DNA of 64,000 nucleotides, taken from the NCBI RefSeq assembly GCF_041262165.1, contig NZ_JBGCBY010000012.1, positions 62,001 to 126,000 of the forward strand, given 5' to 3'. A model generated the notes under the pieces. It did no database searches. It saw nothing but the letters and a program-made list of their open reading frames with translations, and was not told the DNA's origin. This stretch comes from Streptacidiphilus sp041262165 (GTDB lineage Bacteria; Actinomycetota; Actinomycetes; Streptomycetales; Streptomycetaceae). Shown one piece after another: positions 53,264 to 61,768 of this stretch. The first letter of the stretch is position 1. Each line of letters begins with the position of its first letter. Made by a program: the position numbers and the translations under genes.

Positions 53264-53334
53264 CAGGTCAGACGGCGTGATCACTTGCATTCTTGTAAAG
53301 CGGGGGTCGTCGGTTTGAACCCGACAGGAGGCTC
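53264..53334 (+). repeat. att-like remnant A: 3' half of tRNA-Thr(TGT)
   Basis: TTCTTGTAAAG (anticodon region), GTCGG-TTTGAAC-CCGAC (T-arm) and AGGAGGC (acceptor 3' strand) read as the 3' half of a tRNA-Thr without its 5' half. Bases 53264-53304 match 55281-55321 with 5 changes in 41. This is what an attachment-site copy of an element in a tRNA-Thr gene would leave. Confidence 0.7.
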
Positions 53335-53345
53335 AGATTTCGGCC

Positions 53346-53378
53346 CAGGTCAGATGCGTTCTGACCTGCGCCTTTTTT
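53346..53378 (+). terminator. Intrinsic terminator with T7 tract
   Basis: Nine-bp stem CAGGTCAGA / TCTGACCTG, 5-base loop, then CGCC and seven T. It follows the tRNA-Thr remnant, as the native tRNA terminator would. Confidence 0.85.
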
Positions 53379-53599
53379 TGCTTCCTTCGTGTCCCCGGCC
53401 TGGAGGGCGGCCAGCTCCATGTCCGCCTGATCCGCGATACGACCCTGGGTGGCGGAGCTGACGGGGCGGGTCCGGGTTCTGGCGGATCGTCACCGTTCTG
53501 TCACACCTGGGTGGGGTGGGAAACCGCTGCGGGGGAGGGTGGTGTGTTCCAGGGCGAAACGCCGGTGGGGAACCGGCCGGGTTCTCTTGGGGGTATGTC

Positions 53600-54253
53600 A
53601 TGCAGCGCAACAACCGTGTCCGTGGGGCCGTGGCGACGGTGGTGGCGGCAGCGGCCGTCGGGCTGGTGGCCGGGTGCGACCCGACCGCAACGGCGGGTGC
53701 GGCAACGCCGGCGGGTCCGAGCGTGGCGGCAAGCGCGACTCCGACTTCGTCCCTCACCGCGTTGGCCGCCGCGCCTACGACGACGCCCACGGCGTCGAGC
53801 GATGCCATACGGCGCTGTACTGCGGCCGAGGTGGCGGTGTCGCCCGCGCACCAGGCGGCGGTCCGGCCGCAGGGGACGGGGACGGGAGCGGTGGTCGTCG
53901 GCGTCACGAACACCTCGGGCCACAGCTGCACGCTGCTGGGCTTCCCGACGGTGGCAGGGGCGGGGAACGGGGCCCCGGACCACAATCTGCCGCTGATGGT
54001 GCATCACATGGGCGCTGCGTCAGCTGTGCGACTGGCACCCCACGAAAAGGCGTGGGTGAAGCTCACCTTCGTCCAGGTGCAGGGAGAGGCCGGCGGCTAC
54101 TGCGTCTCCGGGGCCACACCCGCCTCCTACCCGACGATCGTGCTAGGCCTCCCGGGCGCCGGTGCCCACCAGATCGCGATGGACGACGGCGTCTTCGCCG
54201 AGTGCGACAACACGGTGAAGGTCACCGCACTGTCCTCCGTCCGGCCCTCGTGA
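53600..54253 (+). CDS. DUF4232-type lipoprotein
   Basis: 217 residues from ATG 53600 with GGGGG 8 bases upstream. Signal with lipobox LVAGC (Cys ~24), an Ala/Thr linker to ~72, then a DUF4232 domain: CTAAEVAVS, VVVGVTNTSGHSCTLLGFPTV, APHEKAWVKLTF, and two Cys pairs that could form disulfides. Function unknown; common in actinomycete envelopes. It lies between att remnants A and C. Confidence 0.85.
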   Translation: MQRNNRVRGAVATVVAAAAVGLVAGCDPTATAGAATPAGPSVAASATPTSSLTALAAAPTTTPTASSDAIRRCTAAEVAVSPAHQAAVRPQGTGTGAVVVGVTNTSGHSCTLLGFPTVAGAGNGAPDHNLPLMVHHMGAASAVRLAPHEKAWVKLTFVQVQGEAGGYCVSGATPASYPTIVLGLPGAGAHQIAMDDGVFAECDNTVKVTALSSVRPS

Positions 54254-54276
54254 CGCCCGCGCCCGACGCAATGCAA

Positions 54277-54367
54277 CGGTAGCGATCACTGGTAGGGGGT
54301 TTGCTGGCAACTTGGCAGGTAGACGGCGGTCGGCTCCGCCTGATGGTCGCCGTCTTGAAAACTGTCG
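54277..54367 (+). repeat. att-like remnant C: tRNA-Ser core with arm region
   Basis: Ninety-one bases align almost without gaps to 58158-58247, including CTTGGCAGGT and the 21-base end TCGCCGTCTTGAAAACTGTC. It contains the anticodon core of tRNA-Ser(TGA) but not the T-arm, so it is a partial att site within the element. The gap 54254-54587 holds nothing else. Confidence 0.7.
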
Positions 54368-54587
54368 ATGTACGACCGTGCCCCGCCGTGAGTGTCTAAC
54401 TGCGCTACAACGGCGCCGTACTCAGCCGTACAGCCGCGGACGTTCAGGGACGGTTCCGGCACGTCAACCAGGTTGGAGCTGCACATCGAACAGCAGCCTG
54501 AATTGCTTCGGGACGAAGAGGTCGGCCCTCCGCCATTGGAGCCCAGTCGGCAGGCCGGCGATCGGCTCGCGAATCCGGCATGCGAAG

Positions 54588-55070
54588 TTAGCAAGGCTCA
54601 CGGATCGCCAGGACGCAGCCGCATGGTTCGAACGTGATTCGGCGGGCGCGCTCATCGATGCGGGGGTCGCTGGGCGTGGGTTCCTTGCAGCCAAGGCAGA
54701 GAGGGTGCGGGGGGTCCTCAGGTTCGGGGTCCGGTAGACCGGCCAGAAGGTGGTCAAGTTGAGCCTCGTTGTCAAGGCCGTTGCGCTTGTCGTCCAGTTC
54801 CACCCACTGCAGCACATCGGCCGAGGTGCATGTGAACTCTCGTTGTCGACCGACTCCACGGGCTTGCCCGACTTGGGATTGCTGACGCCAGTGTCGGGCG
54901 TGGACAAGCAGCAAGCGCACGTCGCAGGGTGCAGCCCGCGAACACGAGGGACAGTCGCCGTCTTCCGGATGCGATTCCGCGACGCGTAGGCATCTTGCTT
55001 CATCTTCGGCCCAGACCGAGAGCAACGCGCGTCGTTGCTGCCTGTCTTTGTAGGTGAGTCTGGTTTGCAT
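54588..55070 (-). CDS. Cys-containing hypothetical protein of the element
   Basis: 160 residues, not recognised. It has three cysteine clusters: CPSCSRAAPC (~40-49), CLGCKEP (~124) and FEPCGCVL (~150), which could form one or two zinc sites. The C-terminal RARRITFEPCGCVLAI resembles short phage or element proteins. The opposite reading 54464-55168 is less plausible (Ser/Arg/Thr-rich). It is the only minus-strand gene between the att remnants. TTA codons are absent. Confidence 0.5.
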   Translation of the reverse strand: MQTRLTYKDRQQRRALLSVWAEDEARCLRVAESHPEDGDCPSCSRAAPCDVRLLLVHARHWRQQSQVGQARGVGRQREFTCTSADVLQWVELDDKRNGLDNEAQLDHLLAGLPDPEPEDPPHPLCLGCKEPTPSDPRIDERARRITFEPCGCVLAIREPC

Positions 55071-55280
55071 GGATGCATCATGCTGTAGGCCAGGCGCCCA
55101 CGGGACCGTGCAGCACTAGTTCGCGCCGAGGCGACACCGTTCCTTACCCGTGCCCCGGTAGCGATCACGTGAGCGGCTCAGGCTCCGCGCCAGTTGCGCG
55201 CCAGTTCGATGGGTAGACCGCGGTCACGCGGGGATGCCGACGGCGCGATCGGCCAGTGTCTGGGACGACCGAGAACGTCC

Positions 55281-55321
55281 CAGGTCAAGCAGCGTGATCA
55301 CTGGCATTGTTGTAAAGCGGG
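55281..55321 (+). repeat. att-like remnant B: tRNA-Thr anticodon core
   Basis: Direct copy of 53264-53304 (36/41 identical), including GTGATCACTGGCATT and TTGTAAAGCGGG. The T-arm and acceptor are absent. The gap 55071-55372 also contains GGTAGCGATCAC and GCGCCAGTTGCGCGCCAG, repeats that resemble integrase arm sites and also occur near remnants A, C and D. Confidence 0.65.
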
Positions 55322-55372
55322 CATATTGAGGCGGGCTGAGTGCGAGATGCTCGGATCCGACAGGGGAGGAGC

Positions 55373-55762
55373 ATGGGCAATCGGGAGACCGAGCGCACAG
55401 CCATCGACTACGTCATGGCGCTGGAGCGGACCGCCGGCCGCGAACCGGTCGATGTGAGTACGGCAGGCTACCGCTACGACATCGCGAGCCCCCCTCGCAA
55501 GATTGAAGTGAAGGCATTTGGTGGTTCAGCGCGCGGCATGTCGCTCCCCCTGGAGGAGCGTCAGCTAGCTGCGGCGAGGGAGAACCCGGAGACCTTCTAT
55601 CTCTACGTGGTGGACAACGTGACCAGGCCTGATGCTGAGATTGGCGTCAGGGTGCTGCACGGTGAGGCGCTCCACCCGGTCATCGAGCGGGCGATGCCAT
55701 CCACCACCTACTGGTCGACCCTTCGCGCGGCGGAGTACGACTCGGCCGAGCGATTGCCATAG
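55373..55762 (+). CDS. Small DUF3883-like (endonuclease-fold) protein
   Basis: 129 residues from ATG 55373 with GGGGAGGA upstream. RETERTAIDYVMALERTAGR, DVSTAGYRYDIAS and RKIEVKAFGG follow the DUF3883 pattern, in which the Asp and Glu-x-Lys are PD-(D/E)XK-nuclease-like; the following FYLYVVDNV fits. DUF3883 domains are found in restriction, defence and NO VEIN-like proteins, here stand-alone. It starts 51 bp beyond att remnant B. Confidence 0.7.
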   Translation: MGNRETERTAIDYVMALERTAGREPVDVSTAGYRYDIASPPRKIEVKAFGGSARGMSLPLEERQLAAARENPETFYLYVVDNVTRPDAEIGVRVLHGEALHPVIERAMPSTTYWSTLRAAEYDSAERLP

Positions 55763-55825
55763 GAACGGCGACACGCACGGCAGCGAAGTACAGCGAACGT
55801 GACGCACAAGAACCCCGGGGAATCT

Positions 55826-55965
55826 GAACGCGCCATCCGCACCACGAAGCGCACCCTCAACCGGGGTACCGTCTACCACGGCATCGGTGATCGCATCCAC
55901 GCCACCGCGCCGCTGTGCTGGCTGGCCGTGCTGCCAATCCGCATCGCCGAACGTCGCACCAGCCG
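55826..55965 (+). pseudogene. Transposase C-terminal fragment
   Basis: AIRTTKRTLNRGTVYHGIGDRIHATAPLCWLA-like residues, then IRIAERRTS, resemble the end of IS4/IS1634-type transposases (R.LK..L..RPV.H....RI..H..LCWLAL). No complete domain precedes or follows it. The rest of the gap 55763-56205 holds only the protease promoter. Confidence 0.5.
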
Positions 55966-56056
55966 CGGTCACTCGTGCCGCGGGTATGCCCCGACGGGAG
56001 CCCCGTCTGATCGTATTGCCGACAGAGTCTTACAGGGCACCGTCTCTGACGGTTGG

Positions 56057-56086
56057 TTGACAAGTCCATGGATTTGAAGTCATGAT
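56057..56086 (+). promoter_or_regulatory. Candidate promoter of the protease gene
   Basis: Consensus -35 TTGACA at 56057-56062, 18-bp spacer, CATGAT at 56081-56086, 120 bp before the protease start. An exact TTGACA is rare in this GC-rich window. Confidence 0.4.
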
Positions 56087-56205
56087 CGCCGGGGCTCGTC
56101 AGTGCTGGCGCTCATGGGGGGATGCCGCAGCACGACAAGCTGGTTCTGCCTTGCATCGAAGTGCCTTCTCTCTCCCCCCGGCCATCGATCTACCCGGAGG
56201 GCAAC

Positions 56206-57615
56206 GTGAAGATACCCATGCGTCTTGCGATCAAGACCAGCCTCGCTGCAGCATGCATCGCGACTGCCCTGCCCGCACAGGCACACGCGGCTTCCGGAGC
56301 CGCTGAGAAGCTACCCACGCGCTACAGCGCAGCCCAGATCCTTCAACTGACGCCAGCACAGCAAGGCGCGTACCTCGCACCGCTGCGCGCGTTGGCGGGG
56401 GCCCTCGACGGCGCGGGGCGCGGGACGTCGAGCGGCATCTATACCAATGTCATCATCGATGCGCCCAACTATCAGGTCGACCTGCTGGTCACGGAACCTG
56501 CGAAGGCGAAGCGGCTGATCGACGCGGCACGGCACGCAACGCCGTCGATCAACACCACGTTGGTCAAGATTCAGAGCGCTCGCTACACCCGCAAGCAACT
56601 CGACGCCGCTCGGGATCAACTGGCGAACCAGTACAGCACCCACCAGCTTGCGTACAACCTCATCAGCGCCGCCCCTGACCCCCACGGAGCCTCGTTGCTC
56701 GTGTCCGTGGACGACGTGGCCAAGGCCAGGGCGACCGTCGGGAACGTCGCACGGAGCATGAGGCAGAGTGCTGTCCCCATCGTCTTCTCGTCCGGGACGG
56801 CCTTGAGTGGCTTGGTCGGAAAGGCGCCCGCCCGGACCCCCAGTGCGGTCACGGCCAACGCCATCGACCCGTACTGGGCCGGTGTGCGCTGGCACGACAG
56901 CTCGCCATTCATCGCCGGGGACCAACTCGTCACTGTCGAGGGCTACTGCACAGCGGGTATCCCCGCGATGACCACTGACGGTCATAACACGCCGGTACTG
57001 CTCACGGCGGGACACTGTGTTAAGAGCAGCGCTGTCTCCGACATTCAGACTGGTAACGGCAAGGCCGGCTTCTACTACAATCCAGTCGTCTCGGGTGGTA
57101 ACGAGGTCGGTTTCGGCGGCGGAAGCAGCGTCTCCGATCAGTGGGACGCCACGGAAATCGTCGGACAGAACTACAACGCCGACGAATCCGATACAACCAC
57201 GTATAAGAAGATCACTAGCGTCGCTTACTCGTACGACGGCGACTTCGTCTGCCAGGACGGTGCCTACTCGTTCTTTGCAGGACAAGGGGTTCCGTGCAAT
57301 ATCGGCGTGACCAACCAAGACGTCCTCTACTGGCACGCCAATGGATCAGGGGTGGACGTTCAGTCGCGTGGTGTCCAGGGTAGGCACCTCATCTCATATG
57401 GGGGCCAGTGGGAGCCCTCGGGTTGGGCGGGGCACTCGGGCGACAGCGGCGGTTTGGTCTTCTCCCTGAGCGGTGGCAACACTCAAGCGCGAGGCCAGGT
57501 CAGCGCTGGCGCCGACGACACGTGGGTTGGGCAGGGAGGAGACAACACGATCTACTGGACCGAGGCCCCCGATATCCTGGGTCACTACAATCTCAAATTG
57601 AACCCGAACACCTGA
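56206..57615 (+). CDS. Secreted trypsin-like serine protease
   Basis: 469 residues from GTG 56206 with GGAGG 5 bases upstream. Signal peptide (~1-27, cleavage near AHAASG), a ~200-residue N-terminal pro-region, then an S1-like domain with His270 (LLTAGHCV), Asp314 (SDQWDATEIV) and Ser414 (AGHSGDSGGLVFS). Cys pairs around the His and in VCQDGAYSFFAGQGVPCNIG fit disulfides. The pro-region plus S1 layout resembles secreted actinomycete proteases; no PDZ or carbohydrate domain. Overlaps the following lipoprotein gene by its stop. Confidence 0.9.
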   Translation: MKIPMRLAIKTSLAAACIATALPAQAHAASGAAEKLPTRYSAAQILQLTPAQQGAYLAPLRALAGALDGAGRGTSSGIYTNVIIDAPNYQVDLLVTEPAKAKRLIDAARHATPSINTTLVKIQSARYTRKQLDAARDQLANQYSTHQLAYNLISAAPDPHGASLLVSVDDVAKARATVGNVARSMRQSAVPIVFSSGTALSGLVGKAPARTPSAVTANAIDPYWAGVRWHDSSPFIAGDQLVTVEGYCTAGIPAMTTDGHNTPVLLTAGHCVKSSAVSDIQTGNGKAGFYYNPVVSGGNEVGFGGGSSVSDQWDATEIVGQNYNADESDTTTYKKITSVAYSYDGDFVCQDGAYSFFAGQGVPCNIGVTNQDVLYWHANGSGVDVQSRGVQGRHLISYGGQWEPSGWAGHSGDSGGLVFSLSGGNTQARGQVSAGADDTWVGQGGDNTIYWTEAPDILGHYNLKLNPNT

Positions 57616-57992
57616 TGAGGGTGATGACCCCCATGTCGTTCTCCCGCGCCATTCAACTCCACCTGCGACCAGCCGGCACCTGCGCGATTCTGTGCTCGAC
57701 AGCGCTCTGGGGGCTGACAGCCTGCCAAGCCTCATCTGGACCGACAGCCCTCCCGTCCACCCGGTCCTGCTCCGTTTCCGACCTCGGATCGCAGGACTCC
57801 AGTCCCGAAGCCACCACCTACCTCGGACTCGACCAGACAGCCGCTGACAGCCGAGCGACTGCTCACCATCAGACGATCGAGACGGTGGGTCGCGACGGAC
57901 GGTGTGACACGGTTCTTGACCTGAATCTGAACCCGAACCGTGTTCGGGTCTACCAGGAACGCGGCAAGATCACGTGGACCCGGATCGGCTAG
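57615..57992 (+). CDS. Small lipoprotein coupled to the protease
   Basis: 125 residues. The ATG at 57615 overlaps the protease stop (TGATG), so translation is coupled. The signal ends in the lipobox LTAC (Cys ~35), then about 90 residues with three Cys and a C-terminal DTVLDLNLNPNRVRVYQERGKIT. The family is not recognised. Co-translation suggests an inhibitor, chaperone or anchor for the protease (inference). Confidence 0.7.
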   Translation: MRVMTPMSFSRAIQLHLRPAGTCAILCSTALWGLTACQASSGPTALPSTRSCSVSDLGSQDSSPEATTYLGLDQTAADSRATAHHQTIETVGRDGRCDTVLDLNLNPNRVRVYQERGKITWTRIG

Positions 57993-58157
57993 TTCCGCGA
58001 CCGCATGAATGAACTGGACTTACCTCGTTGTTGTGGCCTGTCTGTCTAGGCGCAATACACGGGAACCCGCTGGTGATCTTCTGGGGTCATGCGGCGGTGG
58101 TGCACAGGGCGTGGAAGCCCGTTGATCGCCAGCGGATTGTCTGCCCCAGGCGCGCCC

Positions 58158-58291
58158 CGGTAGTGATCATTGGCGGAGCCTTGCTGACGACTTGGCAGGT
58201 CGATGGGCCCATGCTCGGCCTAACGATCGCCGTCTTGAAAACTGTCGTCGCGGGGAACCGTGACCGAGGGTTCGAATCCCTCGCTCTCCGC
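58158..58291 (+). repeat. attR: 3' half of tRNA-Ser(TGA) with arm region (remnant D)
   Basis: Bases 58232-58291 repeat 49377-49436 (one change); the 5' half of the tRNA is absent. Bases 58158-58247 also repeat 54277-54367. It marks the right end of the element. Confidence 0.9.
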
Positions 58292-58312
58292 CAGTGCATA
58301 TATGCAGGTCAG

Positions 58313-58347
58313 GGCTGGTATTGGAAAGGTTCCAATACCAGCCATTT
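58313..58347 (+). terminator. Intrinsic terminator after attR
   Basis: Perfect 14-bp stem GGCTGGTATTGGAA / TTCCAATACCAGCC, 3-base loop, then ATTTT. It is the counterpart of the tRNA-Ser terminator at 49457, with compensated changes. Confidence 0.85.
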
Positions 58348-58636
58348 TCGATTTTTGACGCACGTGCATTCGATTCACGACCCAGATTTATGCCCTACGG
58401 GGACTATCCGGGGACCAAATCACGAGACCAGTATCACCACGTAGGGTGTCTGTGCAGGTGGCGGGGCGACCGTGCGCCGGCGTAACGACAGTGTTCATGA
58501 CTGTCGGCAATTCGCCGGTTGGTTGTGGTGGCTGATGAGCAGGCGAACGGTGCTGCTGGTGACTCCGCAACTTCCGACACCGCTGTCCGAATTTCGTCGC
58601 GGACCCGTCGCGCTCGTGTTTCGCGGTTCTTGGTGG

Positions 58637-59165
58637 TCATGTTCCCGCGATGGCCCAGGCGGTGAGGACGGCCTGGATTTTTTCGGGTTCTGCCTGGTGG
58701 GGGCGTGGGCCGTGAAATCTGTGGGCGATGATGACGCGGCGGAGCTTGGCGGTCATGTCCTCGAAGGAGGGCTGGGCTTTGGTGGTGTACCAGCGGGCCC
58801 GGAGGCGGTGCTCCTCGGTGTCGGTGGGCTGGTGGCCGGCCAGCGCGTACCAGGCGATCGTGACGGTGTAGGCGAACAGGCCGAAGGGGACGGTACGTTC
58901 CACGGCGGACCGGGTGCGGTTGCGGGCTTCGCCGGCACCGAGAGTTTGGCGGGCGTCGTGGAAAGCTGACAGGCGATCGGCCGGCTCGTAGCGCACACGC
59001 GGGAGCTGGCGGCGAAGCACCGCGTTCTCGTGCCGCAGCACCAGCAGCTCCGCTTCCTTGGACACGCTGCGCCGCAAGAACAGCGCGGGCAGCGACAGCA
59101 GACGGCGAGAGACGGCGTACACCGGGGACAAGATCACGGAAGATGATCGCAGGCACCTCGGACCG
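58637..59165 (-). pseudogene. Chimeric transposase remnant
   Basis: One open frame joins two unrelated pieces. The upstream part (VSKEAELLVLRHENAVLRRQ, to RYEPADRL) is the N-terminus of an integrase-core (IS3/IS481-like) transposase. From SAFHDARQTLG onward, VERTVPFGLFAYTVTIAWYAL, RARWYTTKAQPSFEDMTAKLR and EKIQAVLTAWA form the C-terminus of an IS701-like transposase. No DDE core remains. The IS1634-type element inserted at its 5' side. Confidence 0.75.
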
Positions 59166-59251
59166 GCTAGTCCCGTAGTTCGCATGTCCTGATTTCGGCT
59201 GGACTCGTTTTGGGGCCGTTTCTGTTGCGAGATCGTGGTCGTTGGCCGGGT

Positions 59252-60978
59252 GTGTCGAAATCGAATTCGAAGTCGCCGAGGGAGCGGACGGTGCGCCCGG
59301 TCATGATCTCCGTGGTCGAGGCTGAGGTGAGGAAGCGGTTGGGCGGTCTGCCGGCGGCGGTGGAGATCCTGCGGCGGTGGAGATCCTGCGGCGGTTGGAC
59401 GTGGCCGGGATCGTCGACGAGCGGTGCCCGGTGCGCAGCGACGCCGATCTCACGCACGGCCAGGTGATCGAAGTGCTCATCGCGAACCGCCTGACCAGCC
59501 CGATGCCGCTGCAGCGGGTTGGGGACTGGGCGTCGGCGTGGGGGGTGGAGGAGACGTTCGGCGTCGAGGCCGAACTGCTCAACGACGACCGGCTGGCCCG
59601 GGCGCTGGACGCGGTCGCCCCGCATCTGGCGGAGATATCCGGCACGGTGGCCGCCACCGCGATCAGCGGGTTCGGGATCGACGTGGCGAAGATCCACTGG
59701 GACATGACCAGCATGTCGATGTCCGGCGCCTACCCGGAGCCCGACCAGGACCCGGCGTTCCCGCAGATCAAGCACGGCCATCCGAAAGACCGCCGGTTCG
59801 ACCTCAAGCAGGTCCAGGCCGGGATCGCGGTGGCCGGCGACGGCGGGATCCCGGTGTTCTCCAAGGTGTTCGACGGCGGCGCGGCCGAGGTGTCGCAGGT
59901 CGTGGACACGATGAAGGCGCTCAAGGAGATAGCCGGGCCGCGCAGGTTCCTGATGGTCGCCGACTCCAAGCTGGTGTCCTGGGCGAATGTGACCGCACTG
60001 TGCGCCGCGGAGGTGGATTTCACCGCGCCGCTGCCGGCGGCCCGGGTCGCCGACGGCTTCTACGCCGGGCTCGACCTGGACGCGGCCCGGATCGTGGACC
60101 ACGTCCCGGCCCGGGCCAAGAACAGTCCCGCCGACCGGCGGGACGTCTACCGGGTCCTGGAGGACACCGTCACCCTGGCCGGGCCGCGCAAGAAGGACAC
60201 CCCGGTCACGCTGCGCCGGGTGCTGGTGCACTCCACCGGCAACGCCGCCGGCCAGCAGCAGGCCCGGGACAAGCGCCTGGCCAAAGCCGCCGCCGAGTTG
60301 GACAAGCTGGCCGCCGGGGCCGGCGGCCGCTACTACAACACCAGCGAGAAGATCTCCGCCCGGGCCGGAGTGATCGCCAAGACCCGGCGTGTGGCCAAGG
60401 TGCTGCACACAATCACCGGCACTCATCCTGACACCGGAAAACCCACGTTCACCTGGTGGTTTGATACCGAAGCGCTGACGGCTGAGACCGCCGCCGACGG
60501 CTGGTACGCACTGGTCGCCCCGTTGCCGGCCCCCGGCGGCCAGACGCGCGCCGCCGAGCAGATCCTGCTGGACTACAAGTGCCAATCCGGTGTTGAACGC
60601 CGCTACGCCGACTTCAAAGGCCCCCTCGCGGTCACCCCGGTCTTCGTTCAGAAGAACAGCCGCGTCGCAGCGCTCATCCAAGTGATCTGCCTGGCGCTGC
60701 TGGTGTTCTGTCTGATCGAGCGCGAGGTCCGCCGGGCCCTGGGCGGCGACGGCAAGATGGCCGGGCTCTACCCCGACTCCCGCCGCGTCGCCCCGACCGC
60801 CCGCATCATCCTCTACACCCTGTCCATCCTGGAGTTGCGCATCGGCAACATCATGGACCCCCCCGACCGTTGTGTTCGCCCGAGGAATCCACGTCCACCT
60901 ACTCGAACTCCTCGGGATCGAAGTCATACAGCCCCGATGGACCCACACATGACAACCCGATGTGACTCCCAGCTTTAG
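59252..60978 (+). pseudogene. IS1634-type transposase (DUF4277 + DDE), two frameshifts
   Basis: The N-terminal RPVMISVVEAEVRKRLGGLP and the rest (LDVAGIVDERCPVR, LTHGQVIEVLIANRLTSP) are in different frames because a 17-bp segment is tandemly duplicated at 59357-59390. The long frame then has the DDE core (MVADSKLVS; EQILLDYKCQSGVERRYADF) with C-terminal ILYTLSILELRIGN. At seven C (60858-60864) the frame moves again: the family end (GIHVHLLELLGIEV, stop 60952) is one base out of phase and the long frame continues to 60978. Two lesions make it inactive. Confidence 0.88.
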
Positions 60979-61005
60979 TTGGCGAGTCCCAGCTTAAGTC
61001 GGCGG
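60970..61005 (+). repeat. Left inverted repeat of the dinB cassette
   Basis: Two related ~18-bp units (GCTTTAGTTGGCGAGTCCCA and a diverged copy). It pairs imperfectly (~27 of 36) with the reverse complement of 62000-62036, at the other side of the dinB-like gene. Confidence 0.6.
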
Positions 61006-61039
61006 CCTCGCCCGAACGATGCTGAGTCCATAGCCGGCC

Positions 61040-61768
61040 CTACTCGGCGTCCTGTGCCTCGATCAGGTCGAGGTCGCGGACGCAGAAGCCGTGGTGCTCG
61101 AAGGTCTCGTTGAGCACCGTGCCGAGGCACTGCCGCACCGAGCGACCCCGGGCGTACGGCGGCCAGACATCGTCGTCGGGCACCGGCGCTCGCGCCGCGA
61201 GCGCCGCATCGGTGGCCTCGTCGAGCCACGCCTCGAGCTCGGCGGCCTGTGCGTCACGCACGCTCACGATCTCGTCGAGGGCCGGATCGAACGAGAGGTC
61301 AAGCCCGTGCGCTCCACGGTAGGGCTCGACGGTCGTCCCGATGCCCATCGGCGTGAACGGCTCCGTCGAGCCCAGGCAGCAGCGGCGGAACCACGAGTCG
61401 TGGACGAAGACCAGGTGGCGCATCGTCTGCACCGCCGACCACTCGTCGTTCACGCTGCGGTGTTCGATGCCGGGCGTACGCCGGATTCGCTCGATCGTGG
61501 CGGCCCAGCCGGCATGGAGCCGACGCGATGCCTCTCGCAGGTCGGCAGGGTCCTCGGAGCGGATCAGCACCCGCACCGGATGACGCCGGTCGAGCTCTGC
61601 CTCGACGTACTCGGTGACCTCAACACCGTTCACCACAAGGTTGGTGATGAACCCGTCGATCACGGCATCCTGCATGACGACGCCGATCAGGCGTGCCCCG
61701 GTCAGATCGCACTCGCGGAACTCCGCACCGTGCAGATCCTCGTCAACATATCGTGTCATGCTCCGCAT
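61040..61768 (-). CDS. DinB-like protein with pentapeptide-type N-terminus, IS passenger
   Basis: 242 residues from ATG 61768 (ATG 61759 possible). N-terminal ~8-50 has the pentapeptide rhythm HGAEFRECDLTGARLIGVVMQDA. Residues ~75-235 are a DinB/DUF664-like four-helix bundle with LHAGWAATIERI, VNDEWSAVQTMRHLVFVHDSW (metal His) and LNETFEHHGFCVRDLD (two more His). DinB-fold proteins include thiol transferases (mycothiol-dependent) and unknown metal enzymes. It is the passenger between IS1634-type ends; no transposition motif. Confidence 0.85.
   Translation of the reverse strand: MRSMTRYVDEDLHGAEFRECDLTGARLIGVVMQDAVIDGFITNLVVNGVEVTEYVEAELDRRHPVRVLIRSEDPADLREASRRLHAGWAATIERIRRTPGIEHRSVNDEWSAVQTMRHLVFVHDSWFRRCCLGSTEPFTPMGIGTTVEPYRGAHGLDLSFDPALDEIVSVRDAQAAELEAWLDEATDAALAARAPVPDDDVWPPYARGRSVRQCLGTVLNETFEHHGFCVRDLDLIEAQDAE

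Larger units (their letters stand above)
49377..58291. mobile_element. Degraded integrative element in tRNA-Ser(TGA), ~8.9 kb
   Basis: The tRNA 3' half at 49377-49436 (attL) and its copy at 58232-58291 (attR) are 59/60 identical and in the same orientation. A tyrosine integrase and excisionase gene lie directly inside attL, as in AICE and phage-like islands. Genes inside are unlike the flanking core: GIY-YIG protein, lipoproteins, DUF3883 protein, protease. The integrase is frameshifted and the excisionase is cut by an IS, so the element is immobile. Extra partial att sites at 53264, 54277 and 55281 show that it is a composite of several insertions. No replication or transfer gene is recognised. 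Confidence 0.85.

Noticed and set aside
53287..53334. Functional tRNA-Thr gene
   Set aside because: The 5' half is missing and the T-loop carries TTTGAAC instead of TTCGAAY.
54464..55168. 234-codon minus-strand alternative to the Cys protein at 54588
   Set aside because: Ser/Thr/Arg-rich shadow composition; the 160-residue frame has better composition and Cys motifs.
58232..58291. Second functional tRNA-Ser gene
   Set aside because: The 5' acceptor and D-arm are absent; only the 3' half is present, so it is attR.
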